40,948 nt of DNA from a virus, in IMG/VR virus record IMGVR_UViG_3300030107_002094, positions 1-40,948 of that record, one strand, 5' to 3'. Below are positions 32,862-39,587 of the stretch, piece by piece. The translations under genes and the position numbers were made by a program. The notes beneath the pieces were generated by a model. That model searched no databases. It had not been told where the DNA came from and was given only the letters and a program-made list of their open reading frames with translations. Within the stretch, counting starts at the first letter, position 1, and each line of letters opens with the position of its first letter.

Positions 32862-33221
32862 TTAATTATCTAATACTTTTTTTATATCGTTACGAGTAGG
32901 ATAAATTTTTTCATCCGCGTCTGCTTGAGATAGAATAAATTTATTCTGTTCTAGTTTTTCTTTTTCCCACTCTGATTCACTATCCATTACGCCTAAAGGC
33001 GAATATTTATATGAAACATTCGCGGGTACATCATTCCATCCCCGCAGTTCTAGCGCAAGCTTCTCTATTTGTTTGAACGCGCTTCCCTTTCCTACCCTGC
33101 CGTTTCGTGCTAGCTTACAGGTCTGGATAATCCCGTCAGTTATCTGGTAAACTTTGCTAGCGCTATTTTTCAGGTGCGCGCCTAAATGGTCGCGTTGTTC
33201 TTTATAATGTTTTTTTAACAT
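32862..33221 (-). CDS. Hypothetical basic protein (119 aa)
   Basis: A 119-residue protein with a basic N-terminal half (KKHYKEQRDHLGAHLKNSAS, CKLARNGRVGKGSAFKQIEK) and charged C-terminal half. No motif recognised. It is the distal gene of the right minus-strand block before the terminator. RBS AAAGGGG is before the ATG, which lies inside the end of the preceding open frame. Confidence 0.6.
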   Translation of the reverse strand: MLKKHYKEQRDHLGAHLKNSASKVYQITDGIIQTCKLARNGRVGKGSAFKQIEKLALELRGWNDVPANVSYKYSPLGVMDSESEWEKEKLEQNKFILSQADADEKIYPTRNDIKKVLDN

Positions 33222-33390
33222 TTAACCCCTTTCTATAATCTTTTCTTAATCTTTTATAATTTTCTTTAAGCAAAAATCTTTTCTTACCATTCTTATCCGT
33301 AATTTCCTCACGAATTTCTAAATGGCTATATTCAAATTCATCTGAAATATCATTTCTATTTAAAAAATCAAGAATTTCTGTTGCTCTAAT
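33202..33390 (-). CDS. Open frame lacking a standard start codon (62 codons)
   Basis: A minus-strand frame encodes a coherent charged peptide (RATEILDFLNRNDISDEFEY, then SHLEIREEITDKNGKKRFL). No ATG, GTG or TTG is available until late in the frame. An ATT at 33390 would overlap the upstream TAG by one base, copying the overlap style used elsewhere here. Either ATT initiation, a +1 frameshift from the preceding gene, or a decayed gene explains it. Confidence 0.4.
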   Translation of the reverse strand: MRATEILDFLNRNDISDEFEYSHLEIREEITDKNGKKRFLLKENYKRLRKDYRKGLNVKKTL

Positions 33391-33571
33391 GACTATCTCT
33401 TTTCTTTTTTATCTTAAGTATTGCCGATGCAAGATATACACATCCATCTAATAACTCTTCTAATGCCTCTAAATGCCAATCTCTGCCATCATTTACATCT
33501 AGCTCATCACTATACTCACCCTTACCTATTTCAAGGCGTTCTTCGATTAGTTTTACAATTTCTTTATTCAT
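33386..33571 (-). CDS. Small acidic protein (61 aa)
   Basis: A 61-residue protein: KLIEERLEIGKGEYSDELDV, then GRDWHLEALEELLDGCVYLA, then basic ILKIKKKRDSH. The WHLEALEELLDGCVYLASA part resembles a helix found in phage dNTP-related or MazG-like small proteins, but too little is present for a call. The ATG overlaps the end of a tiny hydrophobic ORF. Confidence 0.55.
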   Translation of the reverse strand: MNKEIVKLIEERLEIGKGEYSDELDVNDGRDWHLEALEELLDGCVYLASAILKIKKKRDSH

Positions 33572-33635
33572 TATATATAATCAATCCATAATAAGCAATA
33601 GCTAAAATAATATACAATATTATATAGCAAGTCAC
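33564..33635 (-). CDS. Tiny hydrophobic peptide (23 aa, GTG start)
   Basis: GTG at 33635 shares bases with the TGA of the upstream membrane peptide, and AGGAGA lies 10 bases before it. The product, VTCYIILYIILAIAYYGLII then YNE, is one membrane helix. Very short, so tentative. Confidence 0.35.
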   Translation of the reverse strand: MTCYIILYIILAIAYYGLIIYNE

Positions 33636-33760
33636 TTGTTGAGAGTTCTCCTATCTGAAATAACATTGATTGCTATAACCATTAGTACAGAACCTATTCC
33701 CAATGAAAAAATACAGAAACAAGCTATCATTAAATAAATAATCCATTCAGCTATCCACAT
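33632..33760 (-). CDS. Small membrane protein (42 aa)
   Basis: ATG at 33760 follows AGGGG by 6 bases. Product MWIAEWIIYLMIACFCIFSL then GIGSVLMVIAINVI, a long hydrophobic segment long enough for one or two membrane helices, with a basic end SDRRTLNK. Together with the neighbouring 23-aa peptide it makes a small membrane pair. Confidence 0.5.
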   Translation of the reverse strand: MWIAEWIIYLMIACFCIFSLGIGSVLMVIAINVISDRRTLNK

Positions 33761-33846
33761 ATAGACCCCTTAATTATGAGAGCGCACTTTATAGCGTGTC
33801 CAATGTTCTTAAACCCGGAGGAGTTTTTAGACAAGTGCGCCCTCAT
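33751..33846 (-). CDS. Possible micro-ORF (31 aa)
   Basis: MRAHLSKNSSGFKNIGHAIK then CALIIKGSICG, opened by an ATG within the end of the 87-aa zinc protein and closed within the next membrane ORF. The overlap pattern fits this block, but the RBS is poor. It also carries both arms of an inverted repeat at 33778-33844. Confidence 0.3.
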   Translation of the reverse strand: MRAHLSKNSSGFKNIGHAIKCALIIKGSICG

Positions 33847-34090
33847 TTTTTTTATTACATTTATTACATACTTCTTTTCTTTTTCCATAAGAAACAAAAT
33901 TGTCATAATATAGAAAAGTATCACCGGAATCTTTTCTCATCATTTCCCAACAACATTTACATTTTGGGCAATATTTTACTCTACTATCTGCTCTTCTTCC
34001 ATCAAAATCTGTATAAGTATTTCTTATGGGAGTGTAGTCTCTTTCGTTGCCCTTAAAAAGGGTATCCATCATATCAGCCTCTTCTTTCAA
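33827..34090 (-). CDS. Zinc-ribbon protein (87 aa)
   Basis: An 87-residue protein with YCPKCKCCWE (about 40-49) and EVCNKCNKKNEG (about 73-84), a split four-Cys zinc ribbon, and a basic/aromatic middle. Translation may start at Met7 or Met8 (34072/34069) instead. Phage zinc ribbons of this kind often have unknown roles; this one is similar in layout to many small phage proteins using CPKCK...W. Function unknown. Confidence 0.6.
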   Translation of the reverse strand: MKEEADMMDTLFKGNERDYTPIRNTYTDFDGRRADSRVKYCPKCKCCWEMMRKDSGDTFLYYDNFVSYGKRKEVCNKCNKKNEGALV

Positions 34091-34157
34091 AATCTTTTTC
34101 TAAAAAACTTTGTCAAGAGAGACATTTTTTTTACTTTAGCGCCAACCAAGCAAATAC

Positions 34158-35171
34158 CTACACTCCCAATTTTTGAAAAACATCTGATAACTTTGTGCTA
34201 GAACTATCTTTCGCAGCTGCGTTACCAGCTTCGCTGGTACTTGTGCTAGCTTGAACAGCAGGAGCTGTGGTAACTGGCTGTTTAACTGGCTGTCGTTTTC
34301 TAGCTTTTTTATCTCTTTCTATTAACTCTAATTCTAAAAGCGCCATCTTTTTTGACTGATACCTACCATCACTACATGATTCACATGGCTCGTTAGTTAA
34401 ATTTTTAACTTGTTGAGGTTTTTCATGCTTGCATTCAGTACACATGTAATCTATTTTTGTAGCTACTTTTAAGTTTTCAACAATATTATCTCCAAACATG
34501 CTATTAAAATCATCGTTAAACCTTTCTTGGTGCAACCAAGAACTAGCCATTGGAATGTATTGTGGCTCTGTACCTTTCTTTTTCCAATATCTAATGTAAT
34601 TAAGTAGACCTTCTAAAACAGACTCTTTTTTAACACCGCTTTTCCTAATGGATATATATTTATCCATAGCACGCTTACGATTGTCTCTTCTAGGATATAA
34701 TTCCCAAAATTCATTTAAAAATTCACTTTCTAAATCTTTTTTCACATTAATTCTTTTAGCTTTAACTACAACTTCATCTTCTACTTCTTTATTGGATGGC
34801 TTGGCTATAGCCTTGCCATTGCCTTGCCATCTTGTTTGTGCGCCTTTTTTACCATTAGCACTCATTCTCTCTCTATAAGCAATCATATTTCCGCGTTCTG
34901 TTTCCAATCTGTTATTGTACAATCTTCCATCTCTCTCAATAAAACAGTTCATTACTATTTGCCAATCACTATCAAAATCGGGATGATTACCACATAATAT
35001 TCTTAGCTTTAGCAAGTCGGTTGGTAAAGAGCCTTCAATCCATTCAAATGCTAACAGAGTTATATACATTCCTCTCTGAGCCATTGTCATGGTAGTTACA
35101 TTTATATCTGATAAAAAATCGCTAGCATAAAATTGAAATGCCGGCGCCTTTCCTAATTTTTTATTTTCCAT
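34158..35171 (-). CDS. DUF1376-type replication initiation protein (337 aa)
   Basis: Residues about 8-105 match DUF1376: PAFQFYASDFLSDINVTTMT, MAQRGMYITLLAFEWIEGSL, a winged-helix-like domain in phage replication proteins. Residues about 148-220 match the second half of phage initiators: FLNEFWELYPRRDNRKRAMD, then YIPMASSWLHQERFNDD. A four-Cys zinc ribbon follows (CTEC...CESC, about 242-262), then a low-complexity Ala/Ser/Thr tail. It is expected to bind origin repeats and recruit a helicase loader. The 11-bp iterons lie in its codons 115-126, in the linker between the two domains. Start ATG at 35171. Confidence 0.75.
   Translation of the reverse strand: MENKKLGKAPAFQFYASDFLSDINVTTMTMAQRGMYITLLAFEWIEGSLPTDLLKLRILCGNHPDFDSDWQIVMNCFIERDGRLYNNRLETERGNMIAYRERMSANGKKGAQTRWQGNGKAIAKPSNKEVEDEVVVKAKRINVKKDLESEFLNEFWELYPRRDNRKRAMDKYISIRKSGVKKESVLEGLLNYIRYWKKKGTEPQYIPMASSWLHQERFNDDFNSMFGDNIVENLKVATKIDYMCTECKHEKPQQVKNLTNEPCESCSDGRYQSKKMALLELELIERDKKARKRQPVKQPVTTAPAVQASTSTSEAGNAAAKDSSSTKLSDVFQKLGV
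34796..34828. repeat. Three tandem 11-bp iterons inside the DUF1376-type gene
   Basis: On the minus strand: GGCAAGGCAAT, GGCAAGGCTAT, AGCCAAGCCAT, contiguous. The middle unit continues to give GGCAAGGCTATAGC, an exact 14-base match with the array at 24316-24329. Since 11 is not a multiple of 3, the repeat does not arise from a repeated peptide. Confidence 0.85.
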
Positions 35172-35349
35172 TTGTGTTTTCTCCGGGTATTATGTTTTGT
35201 ATTTTTACTGAATGATGGGTTACTTTAGGGAATCTTGCTACTATAAAAACAATTTCTCCATTTATTGAGGCAACTTCTCCACTAACGTATGATTCTTCTC
35301 CATTAGCGCCCATAACTTTAGCAGTTACTGTATCGCCTATTTTAATCAT
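35161..35349 (-). CDS. Small SH3/KOW-like beta-barrel protein (62 aa)
   Basis: MIKIGDTVTAKVMGANGEES then YVSGEVASINGEIVFIVARF, a pattern of short strands (IGDTV..., GEVASI...) like a KOW/SH3-type barrel. I chose ATG 35349 rather than an upstream TTG because it gives a normal domain start and limits overlap with the resolvase gene. It overlaps the DUF1376-type gene by 11 bases. Function unknown; nucleic-acid binding possible. Confidence 0.6.
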   Translation of the reverse strand: MIKIGDTVTAKVMGANGEESYVSGEVASINGEIVFIVARFPKVTHHSVKIQNIIPGENTNGK

Positions 35350-35743
35350 TTTCTTGAATTCTACGCTCAATATCAGCCATCCTTTCTTGTTCTATTTCTC
35401 TTATTTCCTCTTCCCTGTAATTTGTTTTATCCTTGTCTTCAATTAGTTCTAAAAAGTCATCAAAAGTGAGTATAGCATATATTGTACCTCTATCTTCCTT
35501 TACTACTTGCACATCAACATTATCCGTGTTTGGCTTTAGCCATTTTGCTATGTTTTTCCTTACCTTGCATTGCACTCTCCATTCTTTATCTTTCCCATCT
35601 AGTACGGCATCAACCTCTTCGGTATGACCTAATGAAAGACCATTGCTAGCATAAGCCCTTTCAGCCCCAATCTGGAGTTCTCTGGCTCTGTTAACAACTT
35701 CACGCTCAAATCGATTTCCTTTTTGCTTACTTCTACTAGGCAT
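35342..35743 (-). CDS. Holliday-junction-resolvase-like nuclease (133 aa)
   Basis: KGNRFEREVVNRARELQ (residues 8-24), then GLSLGHTEEVDAVLDGKDKE and WRVQCKVRKN (about 54-63), giving Glu, Asp and the Q-x-K catalytic pattern of the archaeal-Hjc/RecB-like PD-(D/E)XK fold. Next, TIYAILTFDDFLELIED and a charged helix. Such nucleases resolve branched recombination or replication intermediates before packaging. It lies near the initiator and the annealing protein. RBS AGGAGAT precedes the ATG. Confidence 0.75.
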   Translation of the reverse strand: MPSRSKQKGNRFEREVVNRARELQIGAERAYASNGLSLGHTEEVDAVLDGKDKEWRVQCKVRKNIAKWLKPNTDNVDVQVVKEDRGTIYAILTFDDFLELIEDKDKTNYREEEIREIEQERMADIERRIQEND

Positions 35744-35760
35744 AATTATCTCCTATATAT

Positions 35761-35794
35761 GGGGGCAAGTCCATGACGTTGAAAACTTGCCCCC
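35761..35794 (-). terminator. GC-rich hairpin between winged-helix and resolvase genes
   Basis: GGGGGCAAGT (35761-35770) pairs with ACTTGCCCCC (35785-35794) over a 14-base loop. It separates the recombination genes (upstream on the minus strand) from the replication genes. There is no U-tract, so it is perhaps a partial terminator. Confidence 0.65.
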
Positions 35795-35828
35795 GGGTTT
35801 GTGTGACCAAGAAGGAATGAGGGTAAAA

Positions 35829-36077
35829 TCACACAAGTTCAAGATTGTAATTGTCTCCTACAGTAACTTGCTCAAGGTAAATGTATTTAGCATATGTGCT
35901 ATTTTTCCCATTTATCATTTTCGTAGCTATATTATGCCCTTCACGACGCAATCTTAAAATAACATCAGACAGTCTTGTTATTCTATATTCAGTTATAGCA
36001 GTCCAAGATGTAATCGTTTTATTCTCTTTAAGGTGCTTTAGAACCTTCTCTTTTTGACCTTTAGAACGGCAAGTCAT
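35829..36077 (-). CDS. Winged-helix DNA-binding protein (82 aa)
   Basis: Starting at ATG 36077, the protein is MTCRSKGQKEKVLKHLKENK, ITSWTAITEYRITRLSDVIL, RLRREGHNIATKMI and a beta wing (GKNSTYAKYIYLE). This is the phage winged-helix pattern V-L-x-x-L...I-T...A...Y-x-I-x-R-L-S-D-x-I-x-x-L-R-x-x-G-H-x-I. The frame is longer upstream but lies inside the annealing-protein gene, so the shorter start is chosen; overlap is 17 bases. A regulator or replication accessory. Confidence 0.75.
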   Translation of the reverse strand: MTCRSKGQKEKVLKHLKENKTITSWTAITEYRITRLSDVILRLRREGHNIATKMINGKNSTYAKYIYLEQVTVGDNYNLELV

Positions 36078-36777
36078 CGCTATCCCCCTCATCGATAAGA
36101 GTCTCGGCATCCACCATAGGCTCAGAATTAAAATCCATCTGATGCTGAATAGATTCATCTTCGTGTTTTTCATCTTTCGCAATGTTACTTGAGCCATTTT
36201 CAAGGCTAGATGATGCTCTTGCGGTAATCTCTCCCATAGCCATCATTCTGTACCTATCATTGCTTGAGTTATTACTTAGCCATGTAATGTAATCCAATGG
36301 TAAGTCGCACCACATTTCTCCCTTGTGCTTGCCGAAGTTTATAATCGAATTTCTCATGTCCTCAGTATGAATGTAATTACTTACATCCTCGCCATTGTTA
36401 GTCGTGCTAGAACCATTGCGCGCTGCGGGTGATTGTTCTAGCTTGTTTTGTTGTGATATAGCGTTGGCAACTTCATCAGCAGAGGCAAATTCAGTTCCAC
36501 CAAATCCGGCACTTGCAAGCGCTCTACCAATAGCAGAAGTCTCGCAGTTTTCAAGAGCAGATGTTTTATTAATCATGCTACTATCATAAACCTCTTCAGC
36601 ATGACCGGTATATACATTATCTCCAACAGAAATTGTAGCTTTCATTACCACTTTATTTTCTTCAGTAAAACATATTTTTGTCTTAACGCTTTTTACTGCA
36701 TCCTTATGCTCTTCGTGAAAAAGATTAACTCTTTCAGCGACTGTCCGGTATTCTTTGCCATGTATTTTTACAGACAT
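36061..36777 (-). CDS. ERF/Rad52-type single-strand annealing protein with extra domains (238 aa)
   Basis: Residues 1-105 resemble ERF-like annealing proteins: GKEYRTVAERVNLFHEEHK, a beta sheet (VVMKATISVGDNVYTGHAEE), then ALENCETSAIGRALASAGFG and the FASADEV segment. Residues about 146-170 carry INFGKHKGEMWCDLPLDYIT followed by WL, a DUF3820-like motif. An acidic linker leads to the C-terminal tip DSDDLPF, the same kind of tip bacterial SSB uses to bind partner proteins. It anneals complementary strands in recombination. The Gam-like gene lies just upstream. Confidence 0.8.
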   Translation of the reverse strand: MSVKIHGKEYRTVAERVNLFHEEHKDAVKSVKTKICFTEENKVVMKATISVGDNVYTGHAEEVYDSSMINKTSALENCETSAIGRALASAGFGGTEFASADEVANAISQQNKLEQSPAARNGSSTTNNGEDVSNYIHTEDMRNSIINFGKHKGEMWCDLPLDYITWLSNNSSNDRYRMMAMGEITARASSSLENGSSNIAKDEKHEDESIQHQMDFNSEPMVDAETLIDEGDSDDLPF

Positions 36778-36779
36778 AG

Positions 36780-37313
36780 TTATTCCTCCGTTAGGTTATT
36801 GGTTGTTGTTTTAAATGAAAATTTTGTCTCCACTTCCTCTGAACATATGTCCGGAGCATCTCCCCATATTTTTATGTGTTCAGCAATAGCTTTTTTATCC
36901 GGCTTTTCCGTTACTCTAGTGGGAATAGAATTGTCAAATGAAAATTTCATTAAAGCCTCGTCATCGGCAAATGTTTTTTTAGTTCGAGTTGTTAATCGAA
37001 TAACTCCATTTGGCAGTTTATTTGTTTTCTTGCCGGAGATTTTATTTTCTGATTGCATGTGGATTTCTAGTAAGTTTGCCCTATATCGTATTTGCCTTTC
37101 AACAGAGTCTATTCTTCGGTCATAAAACTCAGAAGATTCTTCTTGCCTAAGTTTTAATACTTCAATTTCTTTTTCTAATTGCCCTATCTTCCATAGCAGT
37201 TGGTCAGCGTGAATGTCTTTTATTTGGACTTGTTCCTCATTAATAACATATGTGTTATCTTCGGATTCTAATTCGTCAAGAGCAATTAGTTGGCTATTAA
37301 GTTTTTCGCTCAT
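36780..37313 (-). CDS. Gam-like host-nuclease inhibitor (177 aa)
   Basis: Residues about 33-85 form a long coiled coil (QLLWKIGQLEKEIEVLKLRQ, EFYDRRIDSVERQIRYRANL). About 90-125 read SENKISGKKTNKLPNGVIRL then TTRTKKTFADDEALMKF, the beta part typical of Mu Gam-like proteins, which bind DNA ends and shield them from RecBCD-type nucleases. It precedes the annealing protein by 2 bases, a common pairing. The start shares bases with the previous stop (ATGA). Confidence 0.7.
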   Translation of the reverse strand: MSEKLNSQLIALDELESEDNTYVINEEQVQIKDIHADQLLWKIGQLEKEIEVLKLRQEESSEFYDRRIDSVERQIRYRANLLEIHMQSENKISGKKTNKLPNGVIRLTTRTKKTFADDEALMKFSFDNSIPTRVTEKPDKKAIAEHIKIWGDAPDICSEEVETKFSFKTTTNNLTEE

Positions 37314-37420
37314 TTAGCACCTCTTTTAAATGGGGATTCAAAAAACTTGTAAACTCCTCGAATTACTATATCCATAAATGAATTTTTCAATTTACGCTTA
37401 TAAACTCTTTTTTTCTTCAT
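37310..37420 (-). CDS. Small basic protein (36 aa)
   Basis: MKKKRVYKRKLKNSFMDIVI then RGVYKFFESPFKRGAK. ATG at 37420 follows GGAG by 8 bases, and it ends with an ATGA overlap into the Gam-like gene. Highly basic with an amphipathic centre; could bind nucleic acid. Overlaps the end of the 65-aa gene by 23 bases. Confidence 0.55.
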   Translation of the reverse strand: MKKKRVYKRKLKNSFMDIVIRGVYKFFESPFKRGAK

Positions 37421-37595
37421 TAGCTTTCTCCGTTAATGTTATTAGTTGTTGGTTGGTTGATTCCGGTGCAATGACATTAAATCCAAGATTTTCAGCTAAT
37501 TTGTATATTGTGTAATACAAATTTTGCACATCATCCTCGCTAGTTTTCTTCCCTCTTTCTATTCTTAATTGCAAAGTTTTCTCCTTAGTTGGCAT
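37398..37595 (-). CDS. Small hypothetical protein (65 aa)
   Basis: MPTKEKTLQLRIERGKKTSE, helical (DVQNLYYTIYKLAENLGFNV) and ending in Glu/Lys-rich helix. No motif recognised. Overlaps its neighbours on both sides by 11-23 bases, supporting translational coupling in the recombination gene set. Confidence 0.6.
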   Translation of the reverse strand: MPTKEKTLQLRIERGKKTSEDDVQNLYYTIYKLAENLGFNVIAPESTNQQLITLTEKANEEKKSL

Positions 37596-37785
37596 TGTTT
37601 CCCTTAATTACAATTTGGTTAAAGTATTGGCACTTTCCACAATCTGCTACACAATCTTTGTTAGCAAAATTTGAATCGTAAACCATACTTAACTTTCCCT
37701 CTTTTCTGACAAACATAACTCCTAAACATTTTCCAACATTATAATTAGCACAATGCTTACGAGCAAACGACTCTGTTTTCGTCAT
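37585..37785 (-). CDS. Small Cys-rich protein (66 aa)
   Basis: A 66-residue protein with Cys at about 12, 20, 45, 49 and 52 (HCANYNVGKC, DCVADCGKCQYF). The spacing could hold one zinc ion or an iron-sulfur cluster. It begins the gene run that leads to Gam and the annealing protein. RBS AAAGGAGG lies just before the ATG. Function unknown. Confidence 0.6.
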   Translation of the reverse strand: MTKTESFARKHCANYNVGKCLGVMFVRKEGKLSMVYDSNFANKDCVADCGKCQYFNQIVIKGNNAN

Positions 37786-37801
37786 CTGTACTGCTACCTC
37801 C

Positions 37802-37847
37802 TTTAATTATTAGTTCTTTCATATACATTCAAGAACTAATAATTAAA
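37802..37847 (-). terminator. 17-bp hairpin straddling the stop of the HTH gene
   Basis: TTTAATTATTAGTTCTT (37802-37818) pairs with AAGAACTAATAATTAAA (37831-37847), with a 12-base loop. The HTH gene stop (37843-37845) lies in one arm. Same stem length and placement as the plus-strand copies, but a different sequence. Confidence 0.65.
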
Positions 37848-38031
37848 TGGTAGCTAGTGGCTTGTATTCCGTTTTATTTACAAACTCAAATAGTTCAGCT
37901 TTCATAATAATGAAATTTTTACCATTTGGCTTACTAGCTTTTAATTTTCCGCTTTGTATGTACTGCCTCACAGTTCCTTTTGAAACTTTTAATTCATCAG
38001 CGACTTGAGACACAGTTAAAAAATCTTGCAA
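37843..38031 (-). CDS. Excisionase/MerR-type helix-turn-helix protein (62 aa)
   Basis: FLTVSQVADELKVSKGTVRQ then YIQSGKLKASKPNGKNFIIM, the HTH_17/excisionase-type winged helix: an L-T-x-x-x-V-A-x-x-L start, recognition helix, wing, and the I-x-x-x-x-L-x-x-F helix. No integrase is visible in the window, so it is more likely a transcription regulator than a true excisionase. It heads the leftward recombination gene run. Confidence 0.8.
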   Translation of the reverse strand: MQDFLTVSQVADELKVSKGTVRQYIQSGKLKASKPNGKNFIIMKAELFEFVNKTEYKPLATI

Positions 38032-38100
38032 TTTAAACTCCTTTAATGTTGTTTATGTATGTTTAGCTACGTTTAAATTACATAGTAAAAAAGAGCATTG

Positions 38101-39183
38101 CTAGCTTTTTTTATATTTTCTACGTTTGTACTTTAAGTATTCAGCACCTTCATATGGGTTAAAAAATAAAGTAATCAATCTATTGTCGTCATCGTCATAT
38201 TGGGGGTCAATAATAGTTACCGGTGCATTAAAAATGTTTTTATCATCTAACCCTAGTTTGTCAGCGTAACTATCCATATTTTTAAACGAAGCTACCTGTA
38301 TAGCGTGACTAATAAGTCCGCTAGAAGGGTCTTTTAACACCTGATACCCTGAAACATGTATATGTCCGGCAGTTAAAATATGGTCGCGCCACCCTGTTTG
38401 GACTGCCTTGCTTATTGCATGCGCCGTATTCCACATTGAATTACCTTTAAATTGATGTCTGGCATTTATGCGAATAGATTTTCCATTTGGAAATTGAAGA
38501 TTCATTCTAGCACCATGCTGTTGGTATACTGATGGTTTATCCCGCATGATAAACTCAAGGGGGTCGCCATCACCACTCCATACATCGTGATTACCGGCTA
38601 TTAGGTATAGCCAAGGCAATTTATTTAAAAAATGTTCAGTTAGCGCCCATGATTCTTTTGCAGTTGTTGATTGCTGACCATACAAAGCTTGCAATCTGCC
38701 CACCCAATTATTCTGAACATCCCCTAAATTTCCGGCAAACATACCTTCAGTCTCATTAATTAAATCACATAAAGAATATATTTCTGATATATCTGTGCCA
38801 TCATCATCTACATGTGGGTCGCCAAAGTGACATATCCCCACAGGACCGTGAACATTAATTTTTATATTTATAAGTTTTCTATTTTTATATGCCTCGAATT
38901 TTTTTGTATATCTCTTTTTTCTATATTCGATAATATCATCAATGTCCATTTCTTCAACAGGCAAATCTTCTACTATAAATTGATTGTGTTCGATTATTCT
39001 AGGGACAATAGTTTTTTTACCGCACTTGGGGCAATAATATCTTTGTCTCTTGCGATTATTCTTCCAATAATTCCACCCATCTTTGCGAATATCATTATTT
39101 GTGCATTTGGGACACCCTACGATATTACCATCGGGGTCTTTGCAGTCTCGAGACTTTGTTTTTCCGTTAGGTTGTTTTGGCAA
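38101..39183 (-). CDS. Metallophosphoesterase with N-terminal zinc ribbon (360 aa)
   Basis: Residues 20-60 form a zinc ribbon, CPKC...YYCPKC (Cys 24, 27, 51, 54), with DIRKDGWNYWKNNRKRQRYY between, a layout known from IS-type transposases. Residues about 115-345 form a calcineurin-like phosphoesterase: Asp122/His124 in GDPHVDDDG, GD in GNLGDVQNN (154-155), GNHD (197-200), His243 and GHIH (273-276). All metal ligands appear present. Phage members cleave phosphodiesters of nucleic acids or nucleotides; the substrate here is unknown. It lies next to the endolysin gene. Confidence 0.85.
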   Translation of the reverse strand: MPKQPNGKTKSRDCKDPDGNIVGCPKCTNNDIRKDGWNYWKNNRKRQRYYCPKCGKKTIVPRIIEHNQFIVEDLPVEEMDIDDIIEYRKKRYTKKFEAYKNRKLINIKINVHGPVGICHFGDPHVDDDGTDISEIYSLCDLINETEGMFAGNLGDVQNNWVGRLQALYGQQSTTAKESWALTEHFLNKLPWLYLIAGNHDVWSGDGDPLEFIMRDKPSVYQQHGARMNLQFPNGKSIRINARHQFKGNSMWNTAHAISKAVQTGWRDHILTAGHIHVSGYQVLKDPSSGLISHAIQVASFKNMDSYADKLGLDDKNIFNAPVTIIDPQYDDDDNRLITLFFNPYEGAEYLKYKRRKYKKS

Positions 39184-39185
39184 AA

Positions 39186-39584
39186 TTAATCAATAAGTTC
39201 AAAATGAACTAAGTCGTCAAAGCTATTATCTTTAGTTGTCCTTTTTCCTTGATATGTGCTAGAAGCATTCCAGTCCCCTCCCCAGCGCAGCTTTACGCCC
39301 ATGCTAGCAGCTACACCCAGAACAAATCCACCTAAATAGTGAAAGTCATCTCTAGCATCCCAATCTATTGGATAGGGTGCAATGTCAACAGCTTTTCCCT
39401 GCACATGTTTGCCAAATTTTGTTTTGCTTTTTCCTTGAGCAACAAGTTCGTTTTGCCTAGCTTGACTCCTCAGACCCTCGATTACTGTTATATCAAAGTA
39501 TTTAACAACTTCATTTAAAACATTCACAAGGCGAATGTCTACACCGCGAAGTCTATCTCTAGACCTTTTTCCAAATCTAGGCAT
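39186..39584 (-). CDS. M15-family peptidase endolysin (132 aa)
   Basis: VIEGLRSQARQNELVAQGKS, KTKFGKHVQGKAVDIAPYPI (His60, Asp67) and KLRWGGDW..., ending FDDLVHFELID (His127). These are the S-x-x-x-H-x-x-G-x-A-x-D and H-F zinc-binding motifs of VanY/L-Ala-D-Glu-type peptidases that cut peptidoglycan cross-links. Size fits a single-domain endolysin. No signal peptide, so it needs a holin, consistent with the membrane genes just upstream. Confidence 0.9.
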   Translation of the reverse strand: MPRFGKRSRDRLRGVDIRLVNVLNEVVKYFDITVIEGLRSQARQNELVAQGKSKTKFGKHVQGKAVDIAPYPIDWDARDDFHYLGGFVLGVAASMGVKLRWGGDWNASSTYQGKRTTKDNSFDDLVHFELID

Positions 39585-39587
39585 TTA

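Noticed and set aside
33386-33415. A-AAA-AAG heptamer in frame near the end of the 61-aa gene, as in programmed -1 frameshifting
   Set aside because: The -1 frame meets a TAG after three codons and the continuing open frame is +1, so the classic -1 mechanism does not yield a fusion.
33796-34056. Plus-strand frame beginning with NVLKPGGVF, like a SAM-methyltransferase motif
   Set aside because: Only this short stretch fits. The rest of the frame is low-complexity Phe/Tyr/Ile translation of the antisense of a zinc-ribbon gene, and the opposite strand is clearly coding.
35829-36203. Longer N-terminus (124 aa) for the winged-helix protein
   Set aside because: The extra 42 residues are an out-of-frame reading of the annealing-protein gene with no domain character; ATG 36077 gives a normal winged-helix start.
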